In this document: positions 19,076 through 28,431 of the stretch, in pieces | Layout of the letters: the number at the start of each line of letters is the position of its first letter | Position numbering within the stretch: position 1 is the stretch's first letter | Assembly: GCF_002927045.1 (NCBI RefSeq) | Contig: NZ_PRDW01000001.1 | Location: 186,001-250,000, forward strand | Direction of reading: 5' to 3' | DNA from: Mycetohabitans endofungorum | Lineage (GTDB): Bacteria > Pseudomonadota > Gammaproteobacteria > Burkholderiales > Burkholderiaceae | Length of the DNA stretch: 64,000 nucleotides | The notes under the pieces: generated by a model | What the model saw: the letters and a program-made list of their open reading frames with translations, nothing else | The model's database searches: none | Told to the model about the DNA's origin: nothing | Made by a program: the position numbers and the translations under genes

Positions 19076-19825
19076 ATGAAAGTTCTTGTGCCGGTCAAGA
19101 GAGTGGTCGACTACAACGTGAAGGTCCGCGTGAAATCGGACGGCACGGGCGTGGACGTGGCGAATGTGAAGATGTCGATGAACCCGTTCGATGAGATCGC
19201 GGTGGAAGAGGCGGTGCGGTTAAAGGAAGCGGGCGTGGCCACGGAAGTGATTGCCGTATCGGCAGGGGTGCCGGCGTGCCAAGAGACGCTGCGCACCGCG
19301 CTGGCGATCGGCGCGGACCGAGCGATCCTGATCGAAGCCCAAGAGGAGTTGCAGCCGCTGGCAGTCGCCAAGTTGCTCAACGCGCTGGTCGCGCGGGAGC
19401 AGCCGCAACTCGTGATCCTCGGTAAGCAGGCGATCGACGACGACTCGAATCAGACCGGGCAAATGCTGGCCGCGCTGGCCGGCTGGCCGCAGGCCACGTT
19501 TGCCTCAAAGGTGACGGTCGAAGGTGGCCGCGCCACGGTGGCGCGTGAAGTGGACGGCGGCGCCGAGACGCTGTCATTGACGCTGCCGGCGGTGGTGACC
19601 ACTGACCTGCGGCTGAACGAGCCGCGTTATGTGACGTTGCCCAATATCATGAAGGCGAAGAAAAAGCCGCTGGAGACCGTCACGCCGCAGACCTTGGGCG
19701 TGAACGTGGCGCCGCGGCTCAAAACGCTGAAGGTGGCCGAGCCGCCCAAGCGCAGCGCGGGCGTGAAGGTGCCGGATGTCGCCACGCTGGTCGACAAGCT
19801 CAAGAGCGAAGCAAAAGTACTGTAA
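19076..19825 (+). CDS. etfB: Electron transfer flavoprotein subunit beta
   Basis: EtfB (249 residues) binds AMP and, with EtfA, carries electrons from acyl-CoA dehydrogenases to ETF-quinone oxidoreductase. It begins [20 protein letters not shown] and contains [21 protein letters not shown], the ETF-beta signature region, and [33 protein letters not shown] 19076 has a GGAG-type site upstream; an in-frame TTG at 19064 is less likely. It lies 24 bp before etfA. The palindrome over its promoter suggests repression. Confidence 0.95.
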   Translation: MKVLVPVKRVVDYNVKVRVKSDGTGVDVANVKMSMNPFDEIAVEEAVRLKEAGVATEVIAVSAGVPACQETLRTALAIGADRAILIEAQEELQPLAVAKLLNALVAREQPQLVILGKQAIDDDSNQTGQMLAALAGWPQATFASKVTVEGGRATVAREVDGGAETLSLTLPAVVTTDLRLNEPRYVTLPNIMKAKKKPLETVTPQTLGVNVAPRLKTLKVAEPPKRSAGVKVPDVATLVDKLKSEAKVL

Positions 19826-19849
19826 CGCACAACGCGCAAAGAGGCAGAC

Positions 19850-20782
19850 ATGACGATACTGGTCATTGCAGAACACGACAACGCGGCGCTCAAGGCAGCG
19901 ACGCTGAACACAGTAGCGGCCGCGCAGAAACTGGGCGGCGAAATCCACGTGCTAGTGGCGGGGCACAACGCGCGCGGCGCGGCCGACGCGGCGGCCAACG
20001 TGGCCGGGGTCGCGAAGGTGCTATTGGCCGATGCGCCGCAGCTCAGCGAAGGATTGGCGGAGAACGTCGAGGCGACGGTGCTGCCGATCGCGCGCGAATA
20101 CACACACATCGTGCTGCCGGCGACCGCATACGGCAAGAACGTGGCGCCTCGTCTTGCCGCTAAGTTGGACGTTGCGCAACTGAGCGACATCACGGCCGTG
20201 GTGAGCGCGGACACCTTCGAGCGACCGATCTATGCTGGCAACGCCATCGCAACGGTGCAATCGGCGGATCCGATCAAGGTCATCACGGTACGAGGCACGG
20301 CGTTCGATCCGGTCGCCGCCGACGGCGGCAGCGCGTCGGTGCAGGCGATCGACGCGGCGCCGGCAGCGCCCGGCGTGAGCTTCGTGAGCCGCGAGTTGAC
20401 CAAGCTGGAGCGCCCGGAACTGACCAGCGCGCAGATCATCGTGTCAGGCGGACGGGGGCTGGGCAGCGGCGAACACTATACGCAGGTGCTCGAGCCGCTG
20501 GCCGACAAGCTCGGCGCCGCGCTGGGCGCTTCGCGCGCGGCAGTCGACGCGGGGTACGTACCGAACGACTACCAGGTGGGGCAGACCGGCAAGATCGTTG
20601 CGCCGCAGCTGTACATCGCGGTAGGGATTTCCGGTGCGATCCAGCACTTGGCCGGCATGAAGGACAGCAAGGTCATCGTGGCGATCAACAAAGATCCGGA
20701 GGCGCCGATTTTCAGCGTTGCCGACTATGGCCTGGTAGGCGATCTGTTCACGCTGGTGCCAGAACTGGTTAACGTGCTATGA
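19850..20782 (+). CDS. etfA: Electron transfer flavoprotein subunit alpha
   Basis: EtfA (310 residues) holds the redox FAD of the ETF dimer. The C-terminal FAD domain is intact: [50 protein letters not shown] and [22 protein letters not shown]. An AGAGG-type site precedes the ATG. Cotranscribed with etfB; an intrinsic terminator lies 44 bp after the stop. In related genomes an acyl-CoA dehydrogenase gene often follows; only a possible start of such a gene is seen here. Confidence 0.95.
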   Translation: MTILVIAEHDNAALKAATLNTVAAAQKLGGEIHVLVAGHNARGAADAAANVAGVAKVLLADAPQLSEGLAENVEATVLPIAREYTHIVLPATAYGKNVAPRLAAKLDVAQLSDITAVVSADTFERPIYAGNAIATVQSADPIKVITVRGTAFDPVAADGGSASVQAIDAAPAAPGVSFVSRELTKLERPELTSAQIIVSGGRGLGSGEHYTQVLEPLADKLGAALGASRAAVDAGYVPNDYQVGQTGKIVAPQLYIAVGISGAIQHLAGMKDSKVIVAINKDPEAPIFSVADYGLVGDLFTLVPELVNVL

Positions 20783-20826
20783 GCGGCTGGCACGTCGCGT
20801 GATGCACGCGCGATAGAGCTTGGCAG

Positions 20827-20856
20827 AAGGGCGCATCGTGCGCCCTTTGTCGTTTC
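20827..20856 (+). terminator. Intrinsic terminator after etfA
   Basis: AAGGGCGCA and TGCGCCCTT form a 9-bp perfect stem with a three-base loop, followed by TTTGTCGTTT. It ends etfBA transcription. Confidence 0.8.
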
Positions 20857-20901
20857 TGCGTCGCCATATGACGACATTACACTTTAACCGGGCGGGCAGC
20901 G

Positions 20902-20957
20902 ATGCGTTATGTTCCGCCCGTCAATGGCAGGGTGCTCGTGATCGATCGGCGGCTGCG
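20902..20957 (+). pseudogene. Possible 5' remnant of an acyl-CoA dehydrogenase gene
   Basis: An ATG at 20902 encodes MRYVPPVNGRVLVID, which loosely resembles the N-terminus of the acyl-CoA dehydrogenases that follow etfBA in Burkholderia (M-Y-x-PV-x5-VI). After about 15 residues the resemblance ends, and no further dehydrogenase sequence is present. The match is short, so this is a weak call; chance similarity is possible. Confidence 0.25.
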
Positions 20958-20968
20958 GACCTGCACGC

Positions 20969-22261
20969 TCACGCGCCGACGTAAGCGGGGCGGCGCGAGC
21001 CGGCCCCGTCGGCGAGATAGCGATGCACGGATAGGTCGTCGGCCTGGATCGCGGGTCGCCTACCGGACATCAGATCGGCGAGCAGTTGCCCCGATCCGCA
21101 CGACATGGTCCAGCCGAGCGTGCCGTGACCGGTATTGAGGAACAAATTGGGCATCGGCGTGCGGCCGACGATCGGTGTGCCGTCGGGGGTCATCGGCCGC
21201 AAGCCGGTCCAAAAGCTTGCCTGCACCGTGTCGCCGCTGCCCGGGAACAGGTCGTTGACGCACATTTCGAGCGTGCGGCGGCGCGCATCGCGCAGCGACG
21301 TATCGAAGCCGACGATTTCGGCCATGCCGCCGACGCGGATCCGGTCGTCGAACCGGGTGATGGCAATCTTGTACGTCTCGTCCAGCACGGTCGATACCGG
21401 CGCACGGGCAGCGTCGACGATCGGTGCAGTGATCGAATAGCCTTTGAGCGGATAAACCGGGGCCTTGACGATACCGGCCAGCAGGCGGGTCGAATATGCG
21501 CCCAGCGCGACCACGTAGGCGTCGGCGCGCAGCAACTCGGAGCCGCATTGCACGCCGGTGATCCGGCCGCCGGCGATTGCGAGCGAGTCAATTGGCGTGT
21601 TGAACCGGAATTGCACGCCCAGCGAAATGGCCAATTGCGCTAGTCGCATCGTGAAAAGCTGACAATCGCCGGTTTCGTCGTTGGGCAGCCGCAATCCGCC
21701 GGTCAACTTGTGAGCGACGCGCTGCAGCGCCGGTTCGGCCTTGCCCAACTCGGCGCTCGACAACAGTTCATACGGAACGCCTGCATCCTCGAGTACCGCG
21801 ATGTCCTTCGCGGCATCGTCCAACTGCGCCTGCGTGCGGAACACCTGCAGCGTGCCGCCTTGGCGTCCCTCATACGCGATGCCGGTCTGCGCGCGCAGCG
21901 TTTGTAGGCAGTCGCGGCTGTACTCGGCTAGCCGCACCATCCGGCTCTTGTTGATTGCGTACCGGCTGGCGGTACAGTTCTGCAGCATGTGCCACATCCA
22001 TTTGAGCTGGAATGCACTGCCATCGAGTCGAATGGCCAGCGGCGCGTGCTGCTGGAGTATCCATTTGAGCGCCTTTAGCGGTACGCCCGGCGCTGCCCAC
22101 GGCGCGGCATAGCCCGGCGAGATCTGGCCGGCGTTGGCGAAGCTGGTCTCCAGCGCGGGGCCCGACTCGCGGTCGACCACGGTGACTTCATGGCCTTCCC
22201 GCGCCAGGTAATAGGCGCTTGCCACGCCGACCACGCCACTGCCTAGGACGATGACACGCAT
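20969..22261 (-). CDS. dadA: D-amino acid dehydrogenase
   Basis: This 430-residue FAD enzyme oxidises D-amino acids (chiefly D-alanine) to keto acids and passes electrons to the respiratory chain. The FAD fold is at the very start ([30 protein letters not shown]). Family signatures include [27 protein letters not shown] and, near the C-terminus, [24 protein letters not shown]. Length is typical. It is divergent from an lrp-family regulator across a 128-bp AT-rich gap, a common arrangement in which Lrp controls dadA. Confidence 0.95.
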   Translation of the reverse strand: MRVIVLGSGVVGVASAYYLAREGHEVTVVDRESGPALETSFANAGQISPGYAAPWAAPGVPLKALKWILQQHAPLAIRLDGSAFQLKWMWHMLQNCTASRYAINKSRMVRLAEYSRDCLQTLRAQTGIAYEGRQGGTLQVFRTQAQLDDAAKDIAVLEDAGVPYELLSSAELGKAEPALQRVAHKLTGGLRLPNDETGDCQLFTMRLAQLAISLGVQFRFNTPIDSLAIAGGRITGVQCGSELLRADAYVVALGAYSTRLLAGIVKAPVYPLKGYSITAPIVDAARAPVSTVLDETYKIAITRFDDRIRVGGMAEIVGFDTSLRDARRRTLEMCVNDLFPGSGDTVQASFWTGLRPMTPDGTPIVGRTPMPNLFLNTGHGTLGWTMSCGSGQLLADLMSGRRPAIQADDLSVHRYLADGAGSRRPAYVGA

Positions 22262-22389
22262 GCGATGCTCCGATTCGCTTGAATCTCGACTCAGTACTGC
22301 AAGTCGGCGGATTGGTAGTAAATCGACCTATCCTATTGCGAGTCATCCAGGTATTGTTATTGTATTTTTATGATTTTTAGTAACTAATC

Positions 22390-22878
22390 ATGAGAACCCA
22401 AAGGCAGCCCGTGCGGGCGCTCGACAAGCTCGACCACAAGATACTGAATCTGTTGCAGGCCGACGGGCGCACGGCAATGAAGGATCTTGCTGAGCGTGTC
22501 GGATTGTCGATTACGCCGTGCATCGAGCGCGTCAGGCGCATGGAGCGCGACGGTGTGATCACCGGCTACTATGCCCGGGTGGATCCGGCCAAGCTTGGCG
22601 CCGGTCTGCTCGTCTTCGTCGAGATCACGCTGGATCACAAAAGCGGCAACATGTTCGGCCAGTTCCGGCGCGAAATCGAGCGTATTGCACAGGTATTGGA
22701 GTGCCACCTGGTCTCCGGTGAGTTCGACTATTTGATCAAGGCGCGCATCGGCGAGATGTCCGACTATCGGAAGTTACTGGGTGACATTCTGCTCCAATTG
22801 CCCGGGGCGGTGCAGTCCAAGAGCTATGTCGTGATGGAGGAAATCAAGGAAACGTTGACGGTTGCGGCGGGTGAGTGA
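22390..22878 (+). CDS. lrp: Lrp/AsnC-family transcriptional regulator
   Basis: A 162-residue regulator with an N-terminal winged helix-turn-helix (LDKLDHKILNLLQADGRTAMKDLAERVGLSITPCIERVRRMERDGVI) and a C-terminal RAM/AsnC effector domain (VFVEITLDHKSGNMFGQFRREI through GEFDYLIKARIGEMSDYRKLLGDIL). It resembles the global leucine-responsive type and sits divergent from dadA, which it probably regulates by binding the AT-rich shared gap. The end of the gene adjoins a broken radical SAM gene. Confidence 0.92.
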   Translation: MRTQRQPVRALDKLDHKILNLLQADGRTAMKDLAERVGLSITPCIERVRRMERDGVITGYYARVDPAKLGAGLLVFVEITLDHKSGNMFGQFRREIERIAQVLECHLVSGEFDYLIKARIGEMSDYRKLLGDILLQLPGAVQSKSYVVMEEIKETLTVAAGE

Positions 22879-22883
22879 TACCA

Positions 22884-23341
22884 AGCCGTCCTATGTGCCC
22901 GAGCCGATCGCGCTGGGCGTCAACACCGACGCCTATCAGCCGGTCGAACGGGATCTGCGGATTACCCGACGCGTGCTCGATGTCTTGAACAGGCATCGGC
23001 ATGCGGTGGCAGCGATCACGAAGTCATTGCTGATCGAACGGGACATCGATCTGCTCGCGCCGATGGCGCACCGTGGGCAGGCGTTGGTCGCGATAACGGT
23101 CACCACGTTGGATGCCGACGTCGCGCGCACCCTCGAGCCGCGGGCCGCGACGCCGTCGCGCCGGCTGCGCACGATCCGGACGCTGGCCGATGCGGGTATT
23201 CCGGTAGGGGTCAGCATTGCGCCGGTTATTCCGTTCATCACCGAGCTGGATCTGGAGCGGGTGCTCGACGCTTGCGCGCAGGCGGGCGCGAGCAGCGCGT
23301 CCTATATCGTATTGAGGCTGCCTTAGGAAGTCGCGCCGCGA
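22884..23341 (+). pseudogene. PA0069-type radical SAM protein, fragment with nonsense codon
   Basis: The frame starting at the GTG near 22872 encodes SYVPEPIALGVNTDAYQPVE and then DVLNRHRHAVAAITKSLLIERDIDLLAPMA, LEPRAATPSRRLRTIRTLADAGIPVGVSIAPVIPF and ASSASYIVLRLP. These match the middle of PA0069-family radical SAM (SplB-like) proteins. The N-terminal part with the Cys-rich iron-sulfur motif is absent. At 23324-23326 a TAG stands where the family has Trp (LPWEVAP), and EVAP continues in frame after it. So both ends are lost and the body is interrupted. Family assignment is by recalled similarity. Confidence 0.78.
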
Positions 23342-23349
23342 TCAAGCAA

Positions 23350-23859
23350 TCACGTTAACGCGCCGAGGCCGACACTGCTCAGCGGCTGGACCGTGGCCTC
23401 GAAGTAGGTCTGGAACGCCAACGCCAGCGCGCCCATCAGCAACATCGCGCCGATGAACAGCGACAGGATCACAATGAACACGACACCCCAGCCGGAACGG
23501 TTCCGGCGGTCGCCGTGCGGGTTGAAGCGGGCGTCCCACTTATCGTCCGGCCGCAGGCCATAGACGATCGCGGCGAGGAACGCAGTCAGGAGTGAGACGG
23601 CACCGGGCACCGATAGTCCCCACCCGGCGACCGATGTTCGCTGCGTCGCGACGAGCCATTGCACGCCGACGACGCCGAGCGCCGTCGCGGCAATATGCAA
23701 GTACGCCAGCGCGTCGCGCGGACCATACAGGTAGAACCGGTGTGCGCCAAGCGAACCGAGCAGGAACGCGGCAAGGGCGGCGCGGTTCTTGGACTTGAAC
23801 CGGGGTGGCGGGGCCGGCGGCACGCGGCCGTCGGACCGCATGCGGGAAGAGATGGACAT
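23350..23859 (-). CDS. TM2-domain membrane protein
   Basis: The 169-residue product has a TM2 domain (KNRAALAAFLLGSLGAHRFYLYGPRDALAYLHI), then three further hydrophobic segments. A conserved polar loop, DDKWDARFNPHGDRRNRSGWG, lies before the last one. TM2 proteins are of unknown function in bacteria. I chose ATG 23859 (MSISSRMRSDGRV) because the frame upstream overlaps a different, older coding pattern on the same strand. It is followed closely by the end of the radical SAM fragment on the other strand. Confidence 0.72.
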   Translation of the reverse strand: MSISSRMRSDGRVPPAPPPRFKSKNRAALAAFLLGSLGAHRFYLYGPRDALAYLHIAATALGVVGVQWLVATQRTSVAGWGLSVPGAVSLLTAFLAAIVYGLRPDDKWDARFNPHGDRRNRSGWGVVFIVILSLFIGAMLLMGALALAFQTYFEATVQPLSSVGLGALT

Positions 23860-23905
23860 GGCGGACAGGAATACGATGACAGGGTCGATATTGTACGTCG
23901 TGCCG

Positions 23906-24133
23906 TTAGCGCCTCGCGTAGGTGACGCGATAGATGGCGCTGGCATCGTCGAGGTTACCCGCGCGCCGCAGTAGCCGACCTTGGTGCTGTCCAGGGGCTC
24001 GATCCGCGACACCGCCGAGATACCGCGCACCATCGTGCCAGGCAACGCCGAGCGGCACCCGGATCGCGTCCACAGGCAGCGCCGCGGCGAGGTGGCACGC
24101 AAGCACGCTGGCCACCAGCACTGTCACCGACAC
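23906..24133 (-). pseudogene. Small exported protein gene with two compensating frameshifts
   Basis: From a GTG at 24133 the frame gives a signal-peptide-like start (VSVTVLVASVLACHLAAALPVDAIRVPLGVAWHDGARYLGG). Codon third-position GC then drops in this frame and is near 100% in the next frame over about 16 codons (SRIEPLDSTKVGYCGA), before switching back (NLDDASAIYRVTYARR) to the stop at 23906. The simplest reading is a conserved small gene carrying two indels that restore frame. The first segment may have begun at an earlier AUG: CTGAAA upstream suggests a lost ATG. Not recognised by family. Confidence 0.5.
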
Positions 24134-24142
24134 GGTAAGTAT

Positions 24143-24171
24143 TTGTTGGAGCGCTATTTTCAGGTTATAAT
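24143..24171 (+). promoter_or_regulatory. Promoter of the rpsP operon
   Basis: TTGTTG (24143-24148) and TATAAT (24166-24171) are spaced by 17 bases. The first T of the -10 is about 77 bp before the rpsP ATG. This is the clearest sigma-70 type promoter in the window and reads across the start of the small gene on the other strand. Confidence 0.75.
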
Positions 24172-24242
24172 CGCGCGTTTCGGCAGATCGAAAACCCGGG
24201 TGTTGCTGGTCAATACCCAGGCTATTTAGGTAAGGACACAGC

Positions 24243-24497
24243 ATGGTCATCATCCGCTTGGCTCGTGGCGGCTCGAAGAAGCGCCCGTTCTACAATATCG
24301 TTGCAACCGATTCGCGCAATCGCCGCGATGGCCGTTTCATTGAGCGCGTCGGTTTCTACAATCCGGTCGCGACAAAGGGCGAATCGCTGCGCATCGCGCA
24401 AGACCGCCTGACGTACTGGCGAGGCGTCGGCGCGCAGCTGTCGCCGACCGTGGCCCGCCTGGTCAAGCAGGCGCAAGCTGCGCAACCGTCCGCGTAA
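24243..24497 (+). CDS. rpsP: 30S ribosomal protein S16
   Basis: The 84-residue protein starts [41 protein letters not shown], the S16 signature, and assembles early in the 30S head. First gene of the rpsP-rimM-trmD-rplS operon, which is conserved across bacteria and drives co-regulation of ribosome and tRNA-modification genes. Confidence 0.97.
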   Translation: MVIIRLARGGSKKRPFYNIVATDSRNRRDGRFIERVGFYNPVATKGESLRIAQDRLTYWRGVGAQLSPTVARLVKQAQAAQPSA

Positions 24498-24593
24498 CCC
24501 GCTTAATGTAGGCCGTCGGCATTTGTCGAGTGCGGTATCGCGGCATCTGTCGGAGTGCGGTGCGCGAACGGTCAAACGCTGGGATGTGAGCAG

Positions 24594-25250
24594 ATGTCAA
24601 CCCGTGTGTCGTTGACCCGGCCTGTGTCGTTTGGCCATTTTGTGCGCCGTCCGGTGAAGGGTGGTGGCCGTGCGGGTTCGTCCGAGTCCGGCGTCGAGAG
24701 CGTGGCGTCGTTGCCGGACGACGCAATCGAAGTCGGTGCGGTTGTCGATGCCTACGGTGTCAAGGGTTGGTTGAAGATCACGCCGCATGCCGGCGTCGGT
24801 TCGAGTGGCGGTGCGCTGCTGCGTGCAAGATCGTGGTGGCTCGTCAAGGGTGGCGTGTGTCGTGCGGCACAGGTTGTGTCGAGCAAGGCGCATAGCGCTA
24901 ATGTGGTCGTGCAACTTGCCGGGTGCGCGGATCGCGATCAGGCCCTCGCGCTGCGCGGTGCCAAGGTGCACGTGCGCCGCACGGATTTTCCGGCGCTCGG
25001 GCGTGACGAGTACTACTGGGTTGATTTGATCGGCTTGGCGGTCGTCAACGAGTCCGGTGACGCGCTGGGTCAGGTCGTGGACCTGATGGATAACGGCGCG
25101 CACTCCATCCTGCGCGTGGAGTACGACGAGGTCGGGCAGGACGGGCGCGCCACGAAGGCGGAGCGGCTGATTCCGTTTGTCGACGCTTACGTGAAAACGG
25201 TCGATCCGTCGGACCGCCGCATCGTGGTCGACTGGGGAGTCGATTATTGA
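24594..25250 (+). CDS. rimM: 16S rRNA processing protein RimM
   Basis: RimM binds S19 and helps mature the 30S head. The product (218 residues) has an N-terminal tail of about 40 residues, a RimM barrel ([21 protein letters not shown]) and a PRC-barrel ([38 protein letters not shown]). The long N-terminal tail is seen in several Burkholderia RimM proteins. ATG 24594 follows a GAG-type site; the frame is open to 24555. Its TGA overlaps the first possible trmD start. Confidence 0.9.
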   Translation: MSTRVSLTRPVSFGHFVRRPVKGGGRAGSSESGVESVASLPDDAIEVGAVVDAYGVKGWLKITPHAGVGSSGGALLRARSWWLVKGGVCRAAQVVSSKAHSANVVVQLAGCADRDQALALRGAKVHVRRTDFPALGRDEYYWVDLIGLAVVNESGDALGQVVDLMDNGAHSILRVEYDEVGQDGRATKAERLIPFVDAYVKTVDPSDRRIVVDWGVDY

Positions 25251-25261
25251 TGGAGCGCGCG

Positions 25262-26035
25262 ATGCAATTTGATGTCGTCACGCTGTTCCCGGACATGTTT
25301 CGCGCTCTGACCGACTGGGGGATTACCAGCCGGGCCGCTAAGCAACAGCGTTATACGTTGCGCACATGGAATCCCCGCGACTTCACGACGGACAACTACC
25401 GGACGATCGATGATCGTCCGTACGGCGGTGGTCCAGGCATGGTGATGCTGGCCCGGCCGCTCGCCGATGCGATCGCTGCTGCCCGGGGGGCACAATGCGC
25501 GGGTGGGGCTGGGTCACCGCCGCATCGCGCGCGCGTCGTGCTGATGTCGCCGCAAGGCCGGCCGCTAGACCACGCCAAGGTGATCGAGTATGCGGCGCTG
25601 CCCGGGTTGATCGTGTTGTGCGGCCGATACGAGGCGATCGACCAGCGGCTGATCGATCGCGAGGTAGACGACGAAGTGAGCCTCGGCGATTTCGTGCTGT
25701 CGGGCGGTGAGTTGCCTGCGATGGCCCTGATGGACGCGGTGATTCGGCAGTTGCCTGGCGTATTGAACGATGCGCAGTCGGCTGTGCAGGACAGCTTCGT
25801 CGATGGGCTGCTCGACTGTCCGCATTACACGCGCCCGGAGGAATATGAGGGCGTGCGGGTGCCGGACGTGCTGCTCGGCGGGCATCATGCGCAGATTGAG
25901 CAGTGGCGGCGTCGCGAGGCGCTGCGCAATACGCTGGTCAAGCGCCCCGACCTGATCGAGCGTGCCCGGCGTAACAAGATGTTGAGCCGTGCCGATGAGG
26001 CATGGCTCGCAACTCTCGTGGCATCGGAACATTGA
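25262..26035 (+). CDS. trmD: tRNA (guanine-37-N1)-methyltransferase
   Basis: TrmD makes m1G37 in tRNAs to prevent frameshifting. The start [21 protein letters not shown] is preceded by GGAG at 25252-25255, so I prefer ATG 25262 over ATG 25250. The knot region holds [16 protein letters not shown] near residue 50, and EAIDQRLI plus [22 protein letters not shown] form the SAM-binding trefoil knot. 257 residues, normal length. Confidence 0.95.
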   Translation: MQFDVVTLFPDMFRALTDWGITSRAAKQQRYTLRTWNPRDFTTDNYRTIDDRPYGGGPGMVMLARPLADAIAAARGAQCAGGAGSPPHRARVVLMSPQGRPLDHAKVIEYAALPGLIVLCGRYEAIDQRLIDREVDDEVSLGDFVLSGGELPAMALMDAVIRQLPGVLNDAQSAVQDSFVDGLLDCPHYTRPEEYEGVRVPDVLLGGHHAQIEQWRRREALRNTLVKRPDLIERARRNKMLSRADEAWLATLVASEH

Positions 26036-26159
26036 TGGCCGGTGTGCGAGGGCAAGGCGGTGGCCGAAGTCGGCTGCCGGAAGTCAACCCATCCTCTACC
26101 GGGACCTTGATCGTGATCGGGGTAAGAAAACGCCGGCAAGATGGTTACAGGAGTCAGTC

Positions 26160-26546
26160 ATGAATCTGATTGCAAAACTCGAGCAGGAAGAAATCGAGCG
26201 CGTGCTCGCGGGCAAGACCATCCCGGCCTTTGCGCCGGGTGACACGGTCGTAGTCAACGTGAACGTGGTCGAAGGCACTCGCAAGCGTGTACAAGCGTAT
26301 GAAGGCGTGGTGATCGCGAAGCGCAATCGTGGCCTGAACTCGTCGTTCATCGTCCGCAAGATTTCGTCGGGCGAAGGCGTCGAGCGGACGTTTCAAACGT
26401 ACTCGCCACTGATCGCCGGCATTGTCGTGAAGCGCCGTGGCGACGTACGCCGTGCGAAGCTGTACTACCTGCGCGAGCGTTCGGGCAAGTCCGCTCGGAT
26501 CAAGGAAAAGCTGTCGTATAAGGAACGCCCAGCGTCCCACGATTAA
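26160..26546 (+). CDS. rplS: 50S ribosomal protein L19
   Basis: The 128-residue protein matches L19: [58 protein letters not shown]. It lies at the 30S-50S interface. A CAGGAG ribosome binding site is ideally placed before the ATG at 26160. Last gene of the rpsP operon; a strong terminator follows. Confidence 0.97.
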   Translation: MNLIAKLEQEEIERVLAGKTIPAFAPGDTVVVNVNVVEGTRKRVQAYEGVVIAKRNRGLNSSFIVRKISSGEGVERTFQTYSPLIAGIVVKRRGDVRRAKLYYLRERSGKSARIKEKLSYKERPASHD

Positions 26547-26557
26547 GCACAGCACTG

Positions 26558-26588
26558 GAAAAAGCACCCCCGCCGGGGTGCTTTTTTC
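26558..26588 (+). terminator. Intrinsic terminator of the rpsP-rimM-trmD-rplS operon
   Basis: GAAAAAGCACCCC and GGGGTGCTTTTTT enclose a short loop; the stem includes the A/T tract and is followed by T residues. Strong intrinsic terminator. Confidence 0.9.
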
Positions 26589-26608
26589 GTTGGTGATCCT
26601 ATTGCACC

Positions 26609-27283
26609 ATGAGCCGGCCGATCTTCAATCCTGAGCTGCTGCCCGTTGAGTTGAGCGATACGCCCTTGGCGCTGGTTGCCCCGGGCCGGTTGACGCCGCG
26701 CGGCTTGCGCGAGCGGTTCCAGCAGGAACTGCGCTGGACTGCGGAGCCGCATGAGGTGCGATGGACGCGCGGCGACCCGCGGCAGGCCGCGGTGCTGGTG
26801 CCGTTGGTGATTCGCGACGCTGTCACGGTATTGTTGACGCAGCGCGGAGACATGCTGACCGACCATGCCGGGCAAGTCAGTTTTCCGGGCGGGCGACGCG
26901 AGCCGGATGACGCAGACGCGACCGCGACGGCCTTGCGTGAGGCACGGGAAGAAGTCGGCCTGCCGGGGGATCGCGTCGAGGTGCTGGGGACGTTGCCCGA
27001 GTACCTGACCGGCACGGGATTTCGCGTCACACCGGTCGTCGGCTTGGTTCATCCGCCCTTTTCGACGGTGGCCGACGGCTATGAAGTGGCAGAGATTTTC
27101 GAGGTGCCGCTCGCCTTCCTGATGGATCCGTCCCATCATCAAATACGCGTTTTTCGTTCGGAAAATGCGGAGCGCCGTTTTTTTGCGATGCCGTATCCAC
27201 GACTGGACGGCCGCGGCGACTATTTCATCTGGGGTGCCACTGCAGGCATGCTGCGCAACCTGTATCGGTTTCTGACCGCATAG
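26609..27283 (+). CDS. Nudix hydrolase, CoA pyrophosphatase type
   Basis: The 224-residue protein contains the Nudix box GGRREPDDADATATALREAREEVGL, followed by GTLPEYLTGTGFRVTPVVGLVHPP, typical of NudL/CoA diphosphatases, and preceded by the NudL-type AVLVPLVIRDAVTVLLTQRGDML. These enzymes cleave CoA and related nucleotides to phosphopantetheine and 3',5'-ADP. It begins 21 bp after the rplS terminator and is probably transcribed separately. Confidence 0.85.
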   Translation: MSRPIFNPELLPVELSDTPLALVAPGRLTPRGLRERFQQELRWTAEPHEVRWTRGDPRQAAVLVPLVIRDAVTVLLTQRGDMLTDHAGQVSFPGGRREPDDADATATALREAREEVGLPGDRVEVLGTLPEYLTGTGFRVTPVVGLVHPPFSTVADGYEVAEIFEVPLAFLMDPSHHQIRVFRSENAERRFFAMPYPRLDGRGDYFIWGATAGMLRNLYRFLTA

Positions 27284-27463
27284 CAGCCGGCGTCCCGCCG
27301 TGTGCCGCACGGTTGTGTCGTGCCGTGACCAGCGTTGTCCAACTGCTGTCTATCGCGTCTGCGTAACAAGTTCCAGATCAATGACCGTCGAGCCGAGGCA
27401 CTGTGCTATCTTTACGCCATCTTCATCGGTACTCTTGTACCAAACCGTATTACGGCGCTGCGC

Positions 27464-28402
27464 ATGACCTTTTTTTCCGTATTGCTGGCTCTGATTATTG
27501 AACAGTTGCGGGCGCTGTCGCCGCACAATCCCGTGTCGATGCTGCTTCACTATCACGCGACCAGTGCGGCGCAAGCGTTCGATGCCGGCAAGCGCAAGCA
27601 TGGATTGCTTGCATGGCTTTCCGTCGCTGTTCCATGGACGCTAGCGGTCGCGCTGATCTACTACCTGTTGTATCGGATCAGTTTCGTACTGGCGTTCCTC
27701 TGGAATGTGGTGATCGTCTATTTGACGCTTGGCTTCCGGCAGTTCAGCCATTATTTCACCGACATCCATCTCGCACTGAACAACGATGACGTGCCGCGCG
27801 CGCGTGAAATCCTCGCGCAGTGGACCGGCCTGGACACGGTCGACATGCCGGTCAGCGAGATCGTGCGCCATACGCTGATTCGCGCGGTGATCGCGTCGCA
27901 CCGGCATGTTTTTGGCGTGTTCTTTTGGTTCGTCGTGCCGATCGGACCTGCCGGCGCCGTCCTCTATCGAGTGGCTGAGCATTTGGCGCGGACCTGGAAC
28001 GATACGGTATCGGACCGCACGCCAGCCTTTGCCGCCTTTGCGCGGCAGGCGTTTTTTGTCATCGACTGGCTACCGGCTCGGCTGACCGCCATGGGTTTCG
28101 CGATCGTCGGCAACTTCGAGGACGCGATTTACGCTTGGCGCAATACCACGCAGCAGTGGCCGGATCCGAACGAGGATGTGTTGCTGTCCGCCGGCGGCGG
28201 CGCACTGGGGGCACGCCTGGCGGGCCCGCTGGCCGAGCCGTCCAGCGTCGACGCGCTGTTCTCCACCGATGTCGGCCCGGTACCGGTGGGCGAGGATTGC
28301 ACGCCGCGGACATTGCAATCGGCGGTGGGCCTCGTCTGGCGCGCCGTCATCCTGTGGATGTTGTTATTGCTGATGCTGACTGTGGCGGTGTGGGTCGGCT
28401 AG
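27464..28402 (+). CDS. CobD/CbiB-family membrane protein
   Basis: A 312-residue membrane protein with hydrophobic segments near residues 40-80, 148-170 and at the C-terminus (AVILWMLLLLMLTVAVW). It belongs to the AmpE/CobD-like family annotated CobD/CbiB in Burkholderia, with LGFRQFSHYFTDIHLALNNDDVPRAREILAQWTGLDT and HRHVFGVFFWFVVPIGPAGAVLYRVAEHLARTW. True CbiB forms adenosylcobinamide; no cobalamin genes are nearby, so that function is not assured. ATG 27464 gives the start MTFFSVLLALIIEQLRALSPH. Confidence 0.75.
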   Translation: MTFFSVLLALIIEQLRALSPHNPVSMLLHYHATSAAQAFDAGKRKHGLLAWLSVAVPWTLAVALIYYLLYRISFVLAFLWNVVIVYLTLGFRQFSHYFTDIHLALNNDDVPRAREILAQWTGLDTVDMPVSEIVRHTLIRAVIASHRHVFGVFFWFVVPIGPAGAVLYRVAEHLARTWNDTVSDRTPAFAAFARQAFFVIDWLPARLTAMGFAIVGNFEDAIYAWRNTTQQWPDPNEDVLLSAGGGALGARLAGPLAEPSSVDALFSTDVGPVPVGEDCTPRTLQSAVGLVWRAVILWMLLLLMLTVAVWVG

Positions 28403-28431
28403 GCGAGCGGCATCGTGACGCATCCGCTGCA

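Noticed and set aside
21086-21643. Plus-strand frame opposite dadA
   Set aside because: Antisense of a confirmed dehydrogenase with no motifs.
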